From: Fomitopsis serialis
Lineage: Eukaryota > Basidiomycota > Agaricomycetes > Polyporales > Fomitopsidaceae
Assembly: GCF_022376445.1 (NCBI RefSeq)
Contig: NW_025955627.1
Location: 1 to 17,759, forward strand
DNA length: 17,759 bases
Direction: 5' to 3'
The notes beneath the pieces are model-generated. The model did no database searches. It saw nothing but the letters and a program-made list of their open reading frames with translations, and was not told the DNA's origin. Below are positions 9,772 to 17,759 of the stretch, piece by piece. The position numbers were made by a program, and so were the translations under genes. Within the stretch, counting starts at the first letter, position 1, and every line of letters starts with the position of its first letter.

Positions 9772-10617
9772 TTAGCTGTCTGTTTTCCGTGTGAGCTTCC
9801 AGATCTCCACATCGTCCCAATCCTCCTTGTCCCAGTTCGCTTCGCCCTTTTCCAACGCTTTGACGATTTTCTTGTGTGGGACGCGCTCAGCGGTAAAATC
9901 CCAGAGTCTTACGGCATCCGCAAGTGCAAGGTCGATAAGCAACGGGTCTCGTCGCTCTATGGCAAGATATACCGGTGGTGAACGGCAACCATGCTTCGCC
10001 GAGAGCGTGGTGAGAGCATGCAGGGTTCGAAAGAGCGGCTGGACTATCTCGGTGGCGTACAACGTGTCGGAGGAGATGATCAGGTCGAACGGTGGCCTGA
10101 GTGTCTCGACGAGGTCCGGATGATCCGCCTCTGGGCCCTCCGGCAACCCTATGAACGTGGCGTTGTCCCATACCCATTGATCTGGGGGCACAGTCCAGTC
10201 GAGCGCACGGACTTGGACGGCGCCACTGCCCACGGGCAGTTGCGAGGTGTTACGCGCGACGTTGCTTGAGAGCACGGCGGAAATGACATCGGGCAGATCT
10301 GTTGCGAGCACGTCCCAGCCCATGGAGCACAAGGCCAGCCTGCAGTCCACATGAGATAGAAGATGAACGACTGCCGGAACAACGCACGCCGACAACCCAA
10401 TCCCACTCCCGAGTTCGATGGCTCGCAGCCGCCGCCCCGGAGGCGCCTGGCGTCTGAGCGCGTCGGCTAAGAACAAGGAGAGACACTGCGCGCCGAGCCA
10501 GAGGGCGGTGCCGTTTGTGAGGCCATTGTCGCGCTGTGCGAGGTAGAAGAGGTGGCCGTGGAAGGGGTAGCGAAGGAGGGCGATGTGCTTTGTGCTGTGT
10601 GCAGGGAGGGCGGCCAT
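9772..10617 (-). CDS. Methyltransf_16/METTL-type protein methyltransferase
   Basis: SAM-dependent seven-beta-strand methyltransferase of the Methyltransf_16 group. METTL21/METTL22 and fungal EFM enzymes in this group methylate lysines of chaperones or translation factors; some fungal members carry the old label nicotinamide N-methyltransferase. Two exons, 10617-10388 and 10339-9772, give 265 residues. The 48-nt intron is stopless and a multiple of three. Splicing produces a standard motif I followed by strand 2 (ELGSGIGLSALALCSMGWDV), whereas retention would insert 16 residues there. Further motifs are GTALWLGAQ at 36-44, acidic DLPD at 91-94, FDLIISSDTLY at 161-171 (post-I/motif IV region) and YLAIERRD at 201-208. 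The last motif resembles the EKR element of METTL22, but the substrate is not determined. ATG at 10617 is the first in-frame ATG; the frame remains open upstream with a GTG only. Confidence 0.85.
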   Translation of the reverse strand: MAALPAHSTKHIALLRYPFHGHLFYLAQRDNGLTNGTALWLGAQCLSLFLADALRRQAPPGRRLRAIELGSGIGLSACVVPAVVHLLSHVDCRLALCSMGWDVLATDLPDVISAVLSSNVARNTSQLPVGSGAVQVRALDWTVPPDQWVWDNATFIGLPEGPEADHPDLVETLRPPFDLIISSDTLYATEIVQPLFRTLHALTTLSAKHGCRSPPVYLAIERRDPLLIDLALADAVRLWDFTAERVPHKKIVKALEKGEANWDKEDWDDVEIWKLTRKTDS

Positions 10618-10772
10618 GTGCAGCGACGTGACGGAGGCAAAAGCCACGAGGCGCGTGTGATACCTATCAGCACTCTCTCCTCCTCCCTCCCGGACCCTGC
10701 GTCGGCCTCGTATCCACGTTCTCCCAGCCTCTCCCCTCGCCCTCCTCGCGCTCAGCGCGCTGTATATGACCC
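10618..10772. promoter_or_regulatory. Divergent promoter between methyltransferase and RhoGEF
   Basis: 155 bp separate two outward-facing start codons. On the plus strand, about 10670-10750 is a pyrimidine-rich tract (CTCTCCTCCTCC type), a common feature immediately upstream of filamentous-fungal starts. A 10-bp palindrome CAGCGCGCTG lies at 10753-10762, followed by TATAT about ten bases before the RhoGEF ATG, too close to act as a TATA box for that start. Confidence 0.55.
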
Positions 10773-13700
10773 ATGAAGGCCTTCTTCAACCGCATCGGCC
10801 TTACGAAGGACAAGGACAGGGACAGGACCGACGTTCTCAGAGAAAAGATACCCCAGCTCCCCCCGCTGCCCGACTGGCCGCCTCAGCGCTCAACGGCAAC
10901 GCCTACTACCCTAGACTCCTCTAAACCTCTGCCTGAGCTTTCTGATCGCACGCTCCCACCGCCCCCTCTAGACGAGCACGACCTTTCCACGTCAACCGAG
11001 TCCTCAACGAACGCTACGCCGATCGCGACCATCCACTCACTGCCTCCCGCCGATCCTCCACTCGAGGACGTCACGAACATCCCAACCAAGCACGAGTCTG
11101 TGAGCTCGTCGAGAACAGCGCGGCAAGAGCCTGACTCTGCGGGACGCAGCTCGCGCAAAACGACCAACGGCAGCATGAGCAATGGCACTACCAGCGACAT
11201 CCAGAAGAAGGTCGCTTTCCTCTCTCCTCCACCGACACCAGGGCCTGCATTGGGTTCTCTACCGGAGAACGAGTCGTCTACGGGGCCGAGTGGTACACAC
11301 GCAAAGTCAACGGTGTCGCGTTTCCAGGCTACGCATGCCAAAGACACGCGCGGGTCGACGTCCACGGCTGCGTCCTCAAAGACTGATGTCGCATCAACCG
11401 CTCGATCGGCCAGGCAAGCGTCTACACGAACGGCCCCGTCGCCATTTACCGCCAAGAGCTATAACGACGGCGCGTCTATCCACCAGTCGCTGCGGTCAGG
11501 GACTCCGTATTCCCAGACGTCAAATGCCAGCAGTCGGATACTGTTGGCGCAGTCATGGAGTGAGGTTGCAGAGGAGGACCTTGTATCAAACATTGGCCAG
11601 CGTGAGCGCACGCGGCAGGAGGTGCTCTGGGAGATTGTTGCAAGCGAGGAGCGGTGCGTTTCCATCTCTTCATACCGTCCCGACATCATTCACACATCAA
11701 ACCTAGCTATGTGAATGAGTTATTAAAGCTGAAAGAAACCTTCATCGATCCCCTCCTTCACCCTTATTCTGCTACCTCACCAATCGCGTCGCCTACACCA
11801 CTCGACTACGAGGACTACCCACGTTCGGATACCCCTAGGGAATCACTCGAGCACCTCCCCATTGCAGCTCGGTTCCTCTCACCACTCGGTTTCCTGTCTG
11901 ATTCGCCAACGCCTCAAGGTAATCCTTCCCCTCCACGGAAGGACGATGGTCATCCGACCATCGACGGCGAGTCAATGAACTCAGAAGAGGAAGGAGAGGC
12001 GGATGACCGTATGGGTGCAACATACGCTTCTCGGGGGAAGAATGCCTCTGGTATGAGCCAAGCAGCAAAGCACAACCACCCCCAATCGCCGTATAACTCG
12101 CGGACAACAGGTGGTAAGTTTGGCACGACCGTGCCCTTCCCCTCGCGCTCGCACCAATCACTCCCACCACCTCCACGCGGTCTGAACACGGGGACAGCCT
12201 CGACGCACTCACTGGGGCGGCAGTCGATGATCGGCGACCGGGATCGAGAGTATTCGGCGGAGCCAAGCGCTCATTCTGCCAGGCCTCCGACGACCACCTC
12301 CGGAGCTAATGTGTTGCGCAAGTTCAAGCGCAGTCAGAGTGGGGTACCGGAAACCGGGGTCAACGGCGCTGTACCTGCGCGAGAATTGCCGGAGGACCTT
12401 CGAAAATGCCTCGAGGTCATCGAAGGCGGTATACTCGATGGGCACATGAAGCTGAGCGAGAGTCTCAGGAAGAGATACGAAGAGCAGTACCCGTTGGTAC
12501 GGTCACTAGCGGACGTGTTCGTCAGCAACGTGAGTAGCATCCGTGAGGCGAATGGGGTGACTCGTACTTACTGACCACCGTTGCTCTTTGCTTTTAGTCG
12601 CACATTCTCCACGGGTATGCGACTTATGTCCTCCACCTCGAGCGGGCACTCGAGCAGGTCGACAACGCTATGTCAACAGCCAGCGCGAGCAAGAAGCCGA
12701 AGAAGCAGGATGCGGACCAATGGGTCAAGGTCTGCCAGTGCTTGCAGCGGCTGGAAGTCATCTCGTCCGACAAGGGCGAGACAGGGCTTGCTATCTCCCT
12801 CTCCAAGCCCTTCCAACGACTACTCAAGTACCCTCTACTCTTCCAGAATCTGCTGTATCACACAGACCCGAGTACGTTCGAGTACGAGAGTACGCTTGGG
12901 ATGGTAGCAGAGGTGGAGATGATCGTTCGCAGTATTGAGGACGAGAAGATCCAGAAGGAGGAGCGAGACAAGACAAGGGACGTCTTCGCGCGCATTGAGG
13001 GCTTGGACAAGGTCAAGCAGCTCATGGTGCCGAAGCCGTCGCGAGTACTCATGGAGGAAAGAGTTGTCGGCGGTCTCAAACCTGGGACTGATGCAACCAT
13101 CAAACTATCTGCACCCCCGCCGACGACCGCAAAGGGCGTCAAGGGCAAAACGTCATTCAGACGTTTAAGCGATGTCTTGCAACCAGGAAGTGGAGGCGTT
13201 GGAGGGAAGAAGGATCAGTGGCTTGTCGTGTTCAACGACGTCGTACTCCGGTGTCAACGCACGGGGACGACCTCCTTGCCATTGGGGGCTTCCACGAATT
13301 CGAGGACGACTTCGCTGCCCGAGTTCCAGGGCAAGGCGAAGTACGCCACGACGGGACGGCGGAACGTACATACGAAGCCTCGTAATCTGTACAAGTTCCT
13401 CAAGGTCAGTGACCGTTGGAACATACTGTCTACGAATGCTTGGGTTGTTGACATCTTGTCTTGTGACTGCTGACAGATCGAGACTTGGGCAATAGGAGAC
13501 GTCGTGCAGCCGAGAGAAGGTGTTGTTTCGATGGAGGAGTGAGTTTATCGCAATCTATCCCTACTCTGGTGCTAAATGACTATGCAGTGTCGCGCGCTCT
13601 CGCACACAAGTACACTCAGGCGTACAGCCTCGCCTCGTACCGATGCCTGATGACGACGAGGATGCAGCTAACGACTCCGACGACTCTGACCGGAAGAGCA

Positions 13701-14207
13701 AGATGAGTTTCTCCTACTGGGGAGCCGACAAGGTCACCGTCCAGAAGCCCATCAAGCCGCGGCAACTAGCAGCCAATATTGCACGGCGAGGGGCTGCTGG
13801 GTCACCGACTGCATATGGCCGGGAGTCATCGGCGAATGCCAAGTTTGGTACACGCTTGATATCCGCAGACTCGCCTAGCGGCGGTGCACGTCCAGCGAGT
13901 CGCAGGACGCAAGTTACACCCTCTGGAGTCGGCGGCAGCCCCATTCTGACGAGGACCACACCGTCAGGGCAACTGTTACGAAGGCCACTGTCACAGGCCA
14001 TCGTCCAGCTTGGGACGGCAGCACGCGTGCGCCGGCCACTACGCCTACGCAGAAGCGTCCTCGAAACACGTCCAGACAAGTGCTGCCACGCGGACAACGA
14101 CGACCGCTACTGCGCCGAAGCAGCTTTCTTCGCCCGCCCCGTCGGAGGATTCTGGTGTAGGCTTCTACCGCCAGATCATTGCACAGAACCCTTCTCTCAA
14201 TGCTTGA
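10773..14207 (+). CDS. Dbl-homology (DH) RhoGEF with PH-like region; C-terminal frameshifts
   Basis: Guanine nucleotide exchange factor predicted to activate Rho/Cdc42-type GTPases at the cell cortex. Exons 10773-11653, 11707-12529, 12598-13404, 13477-13538 and 13588-14207; about 1064 residues if two single-base shifts are allowed. Residues 1-275 are Ser/Thr/Pro-rich and disordered. The DH domain starts with RQEVLWEIVASEERYVNELL (about 280-299), is interrupted by about 205 low-complexity residues (315-519), then resumes with PEDLRKCLEVIEGGILDGH. It ends with the CR3 signature SKPFQRLLKYPLLFQNLL near 637-655. A PH-like stretch follows (DQWLVVFNDVVLRC, then RNLYKFLKIETW across the exon 3-4 join). 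After about 13960 the evident peptide (VTKATVTGHRPAWDGSTRAP) is in a different frame, and the tail (SEDSGVGFYRQIIAQNPSLN, TGA at 14205-14207) in a third. Unshifted translation would instead run to a TAG at 14213-14215. No CH, PB1 or CNH domain, so it is not a Cdc24 or Rom2 homologue. Confidence 0.88.
11768..12382 (+). other. About 205-residue low-complexity insertion inside the DH domain
   Basis: It separates the first DH helix (YVNELLKLKETFIDPLLHP) from the rest of the fold (PEDLRKCLEV onward). It is rich in Ser, Pro, Thr, Gly and acidic residues, including SMNSEEEGEADD and a PPPPRG run, and is coded within one exon with no stop. The flanking DH pieces are intact, so it is most likely a disordered loop. 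It could carry phosphorylation or SH3-binding sites. Confidence 0.75.
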
Positions 14208-14720
14208 ACGCTTAGATGCTCATGGACTTATCTCGCTCTTGACGGCTCCTTCACGTTCATCATGTCTTTTAAGGATAACATATACGACCAACTCTGCCAC
14301 CATCGCTATATGACAGACGCGCATGTCTTCCCTCGATGTCCAATATGCTCTGTTTTTCTGTCTCATTTCCCCATTTTCTCGCTGCGTTCTTCGTCATTGT
14401 CCCATTGTCATCGAGTACCCCCCAGTGGATGATACCGTATCACTCATTATTCAGTCATGCAATTTCCCCTCCGATATAATAGTCAGGCATCGGTTCCGAA
14501 CCCTCGTCGTGCTGCTCTCGCCTCATTTGCCTCCGGGTACCCACCGTCTCTTCCCTCGCTGCGCATCCTTTCTCGTCCCAGGACCATCGCCAGGGCGTCC
14601 GTCGACATGCAGACACTTCAACTTCGCCGTCCTATTTCACTATCCATTATCACCTAGATCTTGGTCTATCTATAATGTATTACAACTAGGTATGCGATCG
14701 CGCCTTTTAGTATAGCCCGC
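14208..14720. other. Convergent 3' region of RhoGEF and asparagine synthetase
   Basis: Both flanking genes stop here from opposite sides, so it should contain both 3' UTRs. The sequence is T- and C-rich on the plus strand, with AT-rich words such as CTATCTATAATGTATTACAA near 14669-14687. The open frames crossing it have no motif support. Confidence 0.5.
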
Positions 14721-17174
14721 TCAACTCGAAGTCTCTTCGGACGCATCGTACGCTGCCTGGTGTATGCTCACGCTCCGCCCGCTCGGATCCGCCGCGCAGC
14801 CCCAGTCGCCGCGCGGGACCCATCTGTGCGCGCACCGGTCAGTCCATCATATCTTGCACGGCTTCACGTAAGATGAGAGAAGCCCATGAGCGACACGCAC
14901 CTCACTGCCGTCTTCGCCGCTGCCTCCAGGGGGTACAGTCCTGCCGAATGAACGACGTTAGCTGCGAGTCCAGACGACCGCACGGGGAGGGAGGGGGCGA
15001 GCCAAGCTATAAGGGGGCACGCTGACTCACCGTCGAAGATTTCGCGGATCCAGTACGCCTCCTTCGTGTCTGGCGTGGACACCGGCCAGCGCTCTGCCCG
15101 CTTCGCGAACGCCTCATCAGAAACGACGGCGGCTGCGTGGTCTTTCATGCTGTGTGTGCGAGGCGAGGTGAGCTAGGAGGAGAGGACGGAGGGGAGGGGA
15201 GGCGTGGACGTACCCGTCGATCCACGAGTATCCCACACCGTCGGAGAACTGCTCCTTCTGGCGCCAGAGGATGGACCGTGGTAGGTAGGGCTAGCGCGGA
15301 ACGAGCTCTGTTAGCGGCGGCGGTTGCATAACGTAGCGCAGACTACCGACCTTGCCGTCTGGCGCGCAGTCGAAGGCTTTCCGGAGAATGTACTGGGTAG
15401 TAATGAGGTTAGGGCGGCTGCGCAGGCGGAACGGAACTGAGTTGTACATTACCTTCTCCATACGCGGGCAACCATCCTCGTCGACCTTCTGTGCCGCACC
15501 TTTGCTAAACATCTTTTCCTTCGGATCAATGTTCATTACGACGTCCAAGAACTCCTTGTCCAGGAAGGGCACGCGTGCCTCAAGACCCCATGCCATCGTT
15601 GACCTGCAGACGCATGAGTATCTCGCGTGCACGTTGGATCAGTAGACAGTCTCACTTGTTGGCCCGCAGACAGTCAGAAGTGTGCAGGTTCTTCACCCGC
15701 CGCACGCACTCCTGGTGGAGGGACGGCGCATCCGGCGCCGCATGGAAATACAGATAACCTTCACGCCTCTTCAGCTCAAAGACCACGTACATTCGACAGT
15801 CCCTGGAAATACGCACCGGCGAAAATCTCGTCGCTGCCCTCACCACTGAGCACCATCTTCACGCCCATGGCTTTGATTTTGCGGCTGAGGAGGTACATCG
15901 GCGTGCTCGCGCGCACCGTCGTGACGTCGAACGTCTCGAGGTGGTAGATCACGTCCGGGATCGCGTCGAGGCCCTCCTGGACAGTGAACACGTACTCGTG
16001 GTGCACCGTGCCGAGGTAGCTCGCCGCCTTGCGCGCGGCGAGGAGGTCGGGCGAGTTCTCGAGCCCGATGGAGAACGAATGAAGCTGGGGCCAGGAGGCG
16101 ATCGTCGCTGTATACGGACACGCTCGTGAGACACAAATATTTTCAGTGCGCTCTGTGAAAGGTATGCGCACCGTACTCTGTGACAGTTCCGTTGCCTAGC
16201 GTCGGCGACTTGGGCGTAGACGGGCCGCTCGCGCCTCGGCGAGCTTCTGTTTCCGCGCCTCGACCTGCGCCTGCGCGACCTTGTCCGTCTCCCGCGCCGC
16301 GATCGCCGCAATCAAGCTGCTGTCCAAGCCTCCGCTGAGCAGCACGCCGTACGGGACCTCGCTCATGAGGCGCTTGCGCACGGCCTCCTCGAGCGACTCC
16401 CGGAGCAGGGTCAGGTCCGCCTCCGCGGCGGGGACGACGGCGTCTGCACCCTCGCCGTCGCCGTCCCACCAGGACGGCTGGAAGTAGCGCGTGGTGGAGT
16501 CGTCCGCGGAGTCGTAGACATGGCCGGGCGGGAAGGAGATGATGTCGTCGCACTCGTCGACGAGGGCCTTGAGCTCGGACGCGAAGTAGACCGCGCCGGG
16601 GCGCGCGGAGGAGCGCCCCTGGTAGAGCGTCGTGATCCCGATCGGGTCGCGCGCGGCGATGACGCGCGGCGGGGTGACGGACTCGTCGAGGAGGACGAAG
16701 GAGAACATGCCGTCGAGGAGGTTGCAGAGGTCCTTGCCGTGCTGCATGTACTGTGCGCGCAGAGTCAGCGTGAGGCGCGCGGGGGTGGGGAGGGACGTAC
16801 GAGCGGGATGATGACCTCGCAGTCGGAGTGCGTCTTGAAGGTGTAGTGCTCCTTGAGGGAGGCCCTCAGCTTGACATGGTTGTAGATCTCGCCGTTGACC
16901 GCGAGGACGACCTTCCGCTGGTGCTCACGATCGGCTGTGCGCCCGTGTCTGCGTGAAGACATCACCTCAGTGTGGTCCACGCGCAAGATAGAGCGGAGAT
17001 GGACGCACCGACACCGACGATGGCAAGTCGCTCGTGGGCGAGGATGGTCTGCTTGCCGCTGTAGCAGCCTGACCAGTCGGGGCCTCTGTGGCGGATCTTC
17101 TTCGCGCACGCGATGAGACGCGGTCTGTGTGCGACGGGGTTGTCGATGCCGTGAGCCGCGACGATTCCACACAT
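14721..17174 (-). CDS. Asparagine synthetase (glutamine-hydrolysing), with two apparent frameshifts
   Basis: Class II amidotransferase converting aspartate, glutamine and ATP to asparagine in the cytosol. Eleven exons: 17174-17009, 16948-16801, 16750-16172, 16107-15817, 15758-15656, 15603-15453, 15392-15351, 15290-15214, 15149-15031, 14940-14901 and 14823-14721, about 606 residues. The glutaminase half starts MCGI with nucleophile Cys2, then [24 protein letters not shown] and SDCEVI. The synthetase half has the ATP-pyrophosphatase motif SGGLDSS (about 244-250), then [69 protein letters not shown] and [11 protein letters not shown]. Two breaks are seen: in exon 2 near 16913 (after [12 protein letters not shown]) and in exon 3 near 16222-16228 (before [10 protein letters not shown]). 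Each is cured by one extra base in a short homopolymer. All downstream exon phases agree with a corrected frame. Everything else reads as functional. Confidence 0.93.
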
Positions 17175-17639
17175 CGTGTGTGGGATGCCTGGTGGTGCGG
17201 GTTAGTGGTGAGCAGCGAGAGAGGCAGCGGGGGTAGTCGTGGGCTGGCAGAGAGTTAAAAAGGCGGAATGCTGCTTGGCCATTTGGTGACTCGGTCGATC
17301 GTGCAGAGGTCCTTGACTCCTCCGGCTGCAGCAGATTAGATAGCCGGCGTCTAGATCCTTCCACGCGCCCATCATTCAATTTCCCCGTCAAATTCACTGG
17401 CCACGCCGACTGGCGACCAGCCGTCCTCTCGTCTATTCACTCGCTCGTGCGACGGTCCGGATGAGGGCGGCTCATGCATCTACGAGTGTGATGGTACGCT
17501 TACTCCATGAAATTGCTAACTACAGTTGTACATGCCAATCTGGCTGTTGAAGCCAGAGTTCCGTCGACAGACACAGTGGGCACCTCCGACCATGGCCTTC
17601 GTCAAATCGCGGTCTGCCGATATCCCCCGCCGGCGTCGC
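17175..17639 (-). promoter_or_regulatory. Asparagine synthetase promoter with two TGACTC cores
   Basis: Interval between the aldo/keto reductase stop and the asparagine synthetase start, both genes transcribed leftward. TGACTC occurs at 17287-17292 and 17314-17319, 113 and 140 bp upstream of the ATG. This is the core of the Gcn4/CPC1 bZIP site of fungal general amino-acid control, of which asparagine synthetase genes are known targets. Both sites match six of seven consensus bases (last base G or C instead of A). A pyrimidine run (on the minus strand, CCTTTTTAACTCTCT) lies nearer the gene, around 17253-17267. The distal part holds the reductase 3' UTR. Confidence 0.5.
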
Positions 17640-17759
17640 TCATCCCCACAAGTGTGCAGCCTGGTCGTTGCCAAAGTAGCGGTCGCCCTTGACCTCGTGC
17701 CTCGCAATGGCTTCGTTGATCTCCGCAAGGTCCGCCTCCGTCAACTCGACGTCGCCCCC
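17640..17759 (-). CDS. Aldo/keto reductase, C-terminal end only (partial)
   Basis: The last 39 codons and TGA (17642-17640) of a gene that runs off the right edge. The peptide contains ELTEADLAEINEAIARHEV and ends KGDRYFGNDQAAHLWG. The helix beginning LTxxDLAEI and the end motif VKGDRYFG are typical of the C-terminus of fungal NAD(P)H-dependent aldo/keto reductases of the YakC-like kind, which reduce aldehydes or ketones on a TIM barrel. The catalytic Asp-Tyr-Lys-His residues lie outside the window. Transcribed in the same direction as asparagine synthetase, about 465 bp upstream of it. The substrate cannot be inferred. Confidence 0.75.
   Translation of the reverse strand, partial: GGDVELTEADLAEINEAIARHEVKGDRYFGNDQAAHLWG

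Noticed and set aside
10618..10647. Upstream GTG start adding ten residues to the methyltransferase
   Set aside because: Nuclear fungal genes normally start at ATG, and the ATG at 10617 precedes the family-typical N-terminus.
10883..11455. 190-codon minus frame within RhoGEF exon 1
   Set aside because: Antisense shadow of the low-complexity N-terminal exon.
13961..14008. Introns of 34 or 46 nt starting GTCAGG as explanation of the RhoGEF frame change
   Set aside because: Too short or atypical, and would remove the protein-like VTKATVTGHRPAWDG segment.
16918..16928. Eleven-nt GTGAGC...CAG as an intron in asparagine synthetase exon 2
   Set aside because: Far below any workable intron length.
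16765..17397. 210-codon minus frame overlapping the start of asparagine synthetase
   Set aside because: It joins promoter sequence to the correct exon 2 frame only because of the frame break near 16913. Upstream it is off-frame to the conserved MCGI start and Arg-rich.
1..17759. tRNA, rRNA, CRISPR, intact transposase or reverse transcriptase
   Set aside because: I looked for A/B box pairs, regularly spaced repeats and the usual motifs, and saw none. A tRNAscan-SE and repeat-library search would be decisive.

Overview
The window is nuclear DNA of a filamentous basidiomycete, most likely an Agaricomycete. The genes are interrupted by about 28 short GT-AG introns, mostly 48-70 nt. Coding sequence is GC-rich, intergenic distances are small, and several protein tails read like mushroom-forming fungal homologues. 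Species cannot be named from the sequence alone.

Layout. Bases 1-5509 contain no gene I can support: a GC-rich opening, an AT-rich patch full of ATGTT words and small hairpins (about 641-860), and one stretch (about 1764-2601) that looks like decayed coding sequence. From 5510 the window becomes compact. In order: PRP28, a DEAD-box spliceosomal helicase (minus, 11 exons, including a 17-nt microexon); a small protein with a degenerate EF-hand (plus, 4 exons); a Methyltransf_16/METTL-type methyltransferase (minus, 2 exons); a Dbl-homology RhoGEF with a PH-like region (plus, 5 exons); a glutamine-hydrolysing asparagine synthetase (minus, 11 exons); and the last 39 codons of an aldo/keto reductase (minus, running off the right edge). 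Genes alternate as divergent and convergent pairs. PRP28/EF-hand share a 228-bp promoter interval and methyltransferase/RhoGEF a 155-bp one; the 3' ends face each other at 9320-9771 and 14208-14720.

The genes are housekeeping functions with no shared pathway: splicing, lysine-type methylation, Rho signalling, asparagine synthesis and redox metabolism. The asparagine synthetase promoter carries two TGACTC cores, as expected for general amino-acid control.

Oddities. Two neighbouring genes, RhoGEF and asparagine synthetase, together show four places where the evident protein moves to another frame. Each is explained by one missing base, three of them at a short homopolymer. They are either assembly errors or real lesions. 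The RhoGEF DH domain carries an insertion of about 205 residues. Several introns are multiples of three without stops. I found no convincing new multi-gene system, no mobile element with recognisable proteins, no CRISPR array and no tRNA or rRNA.
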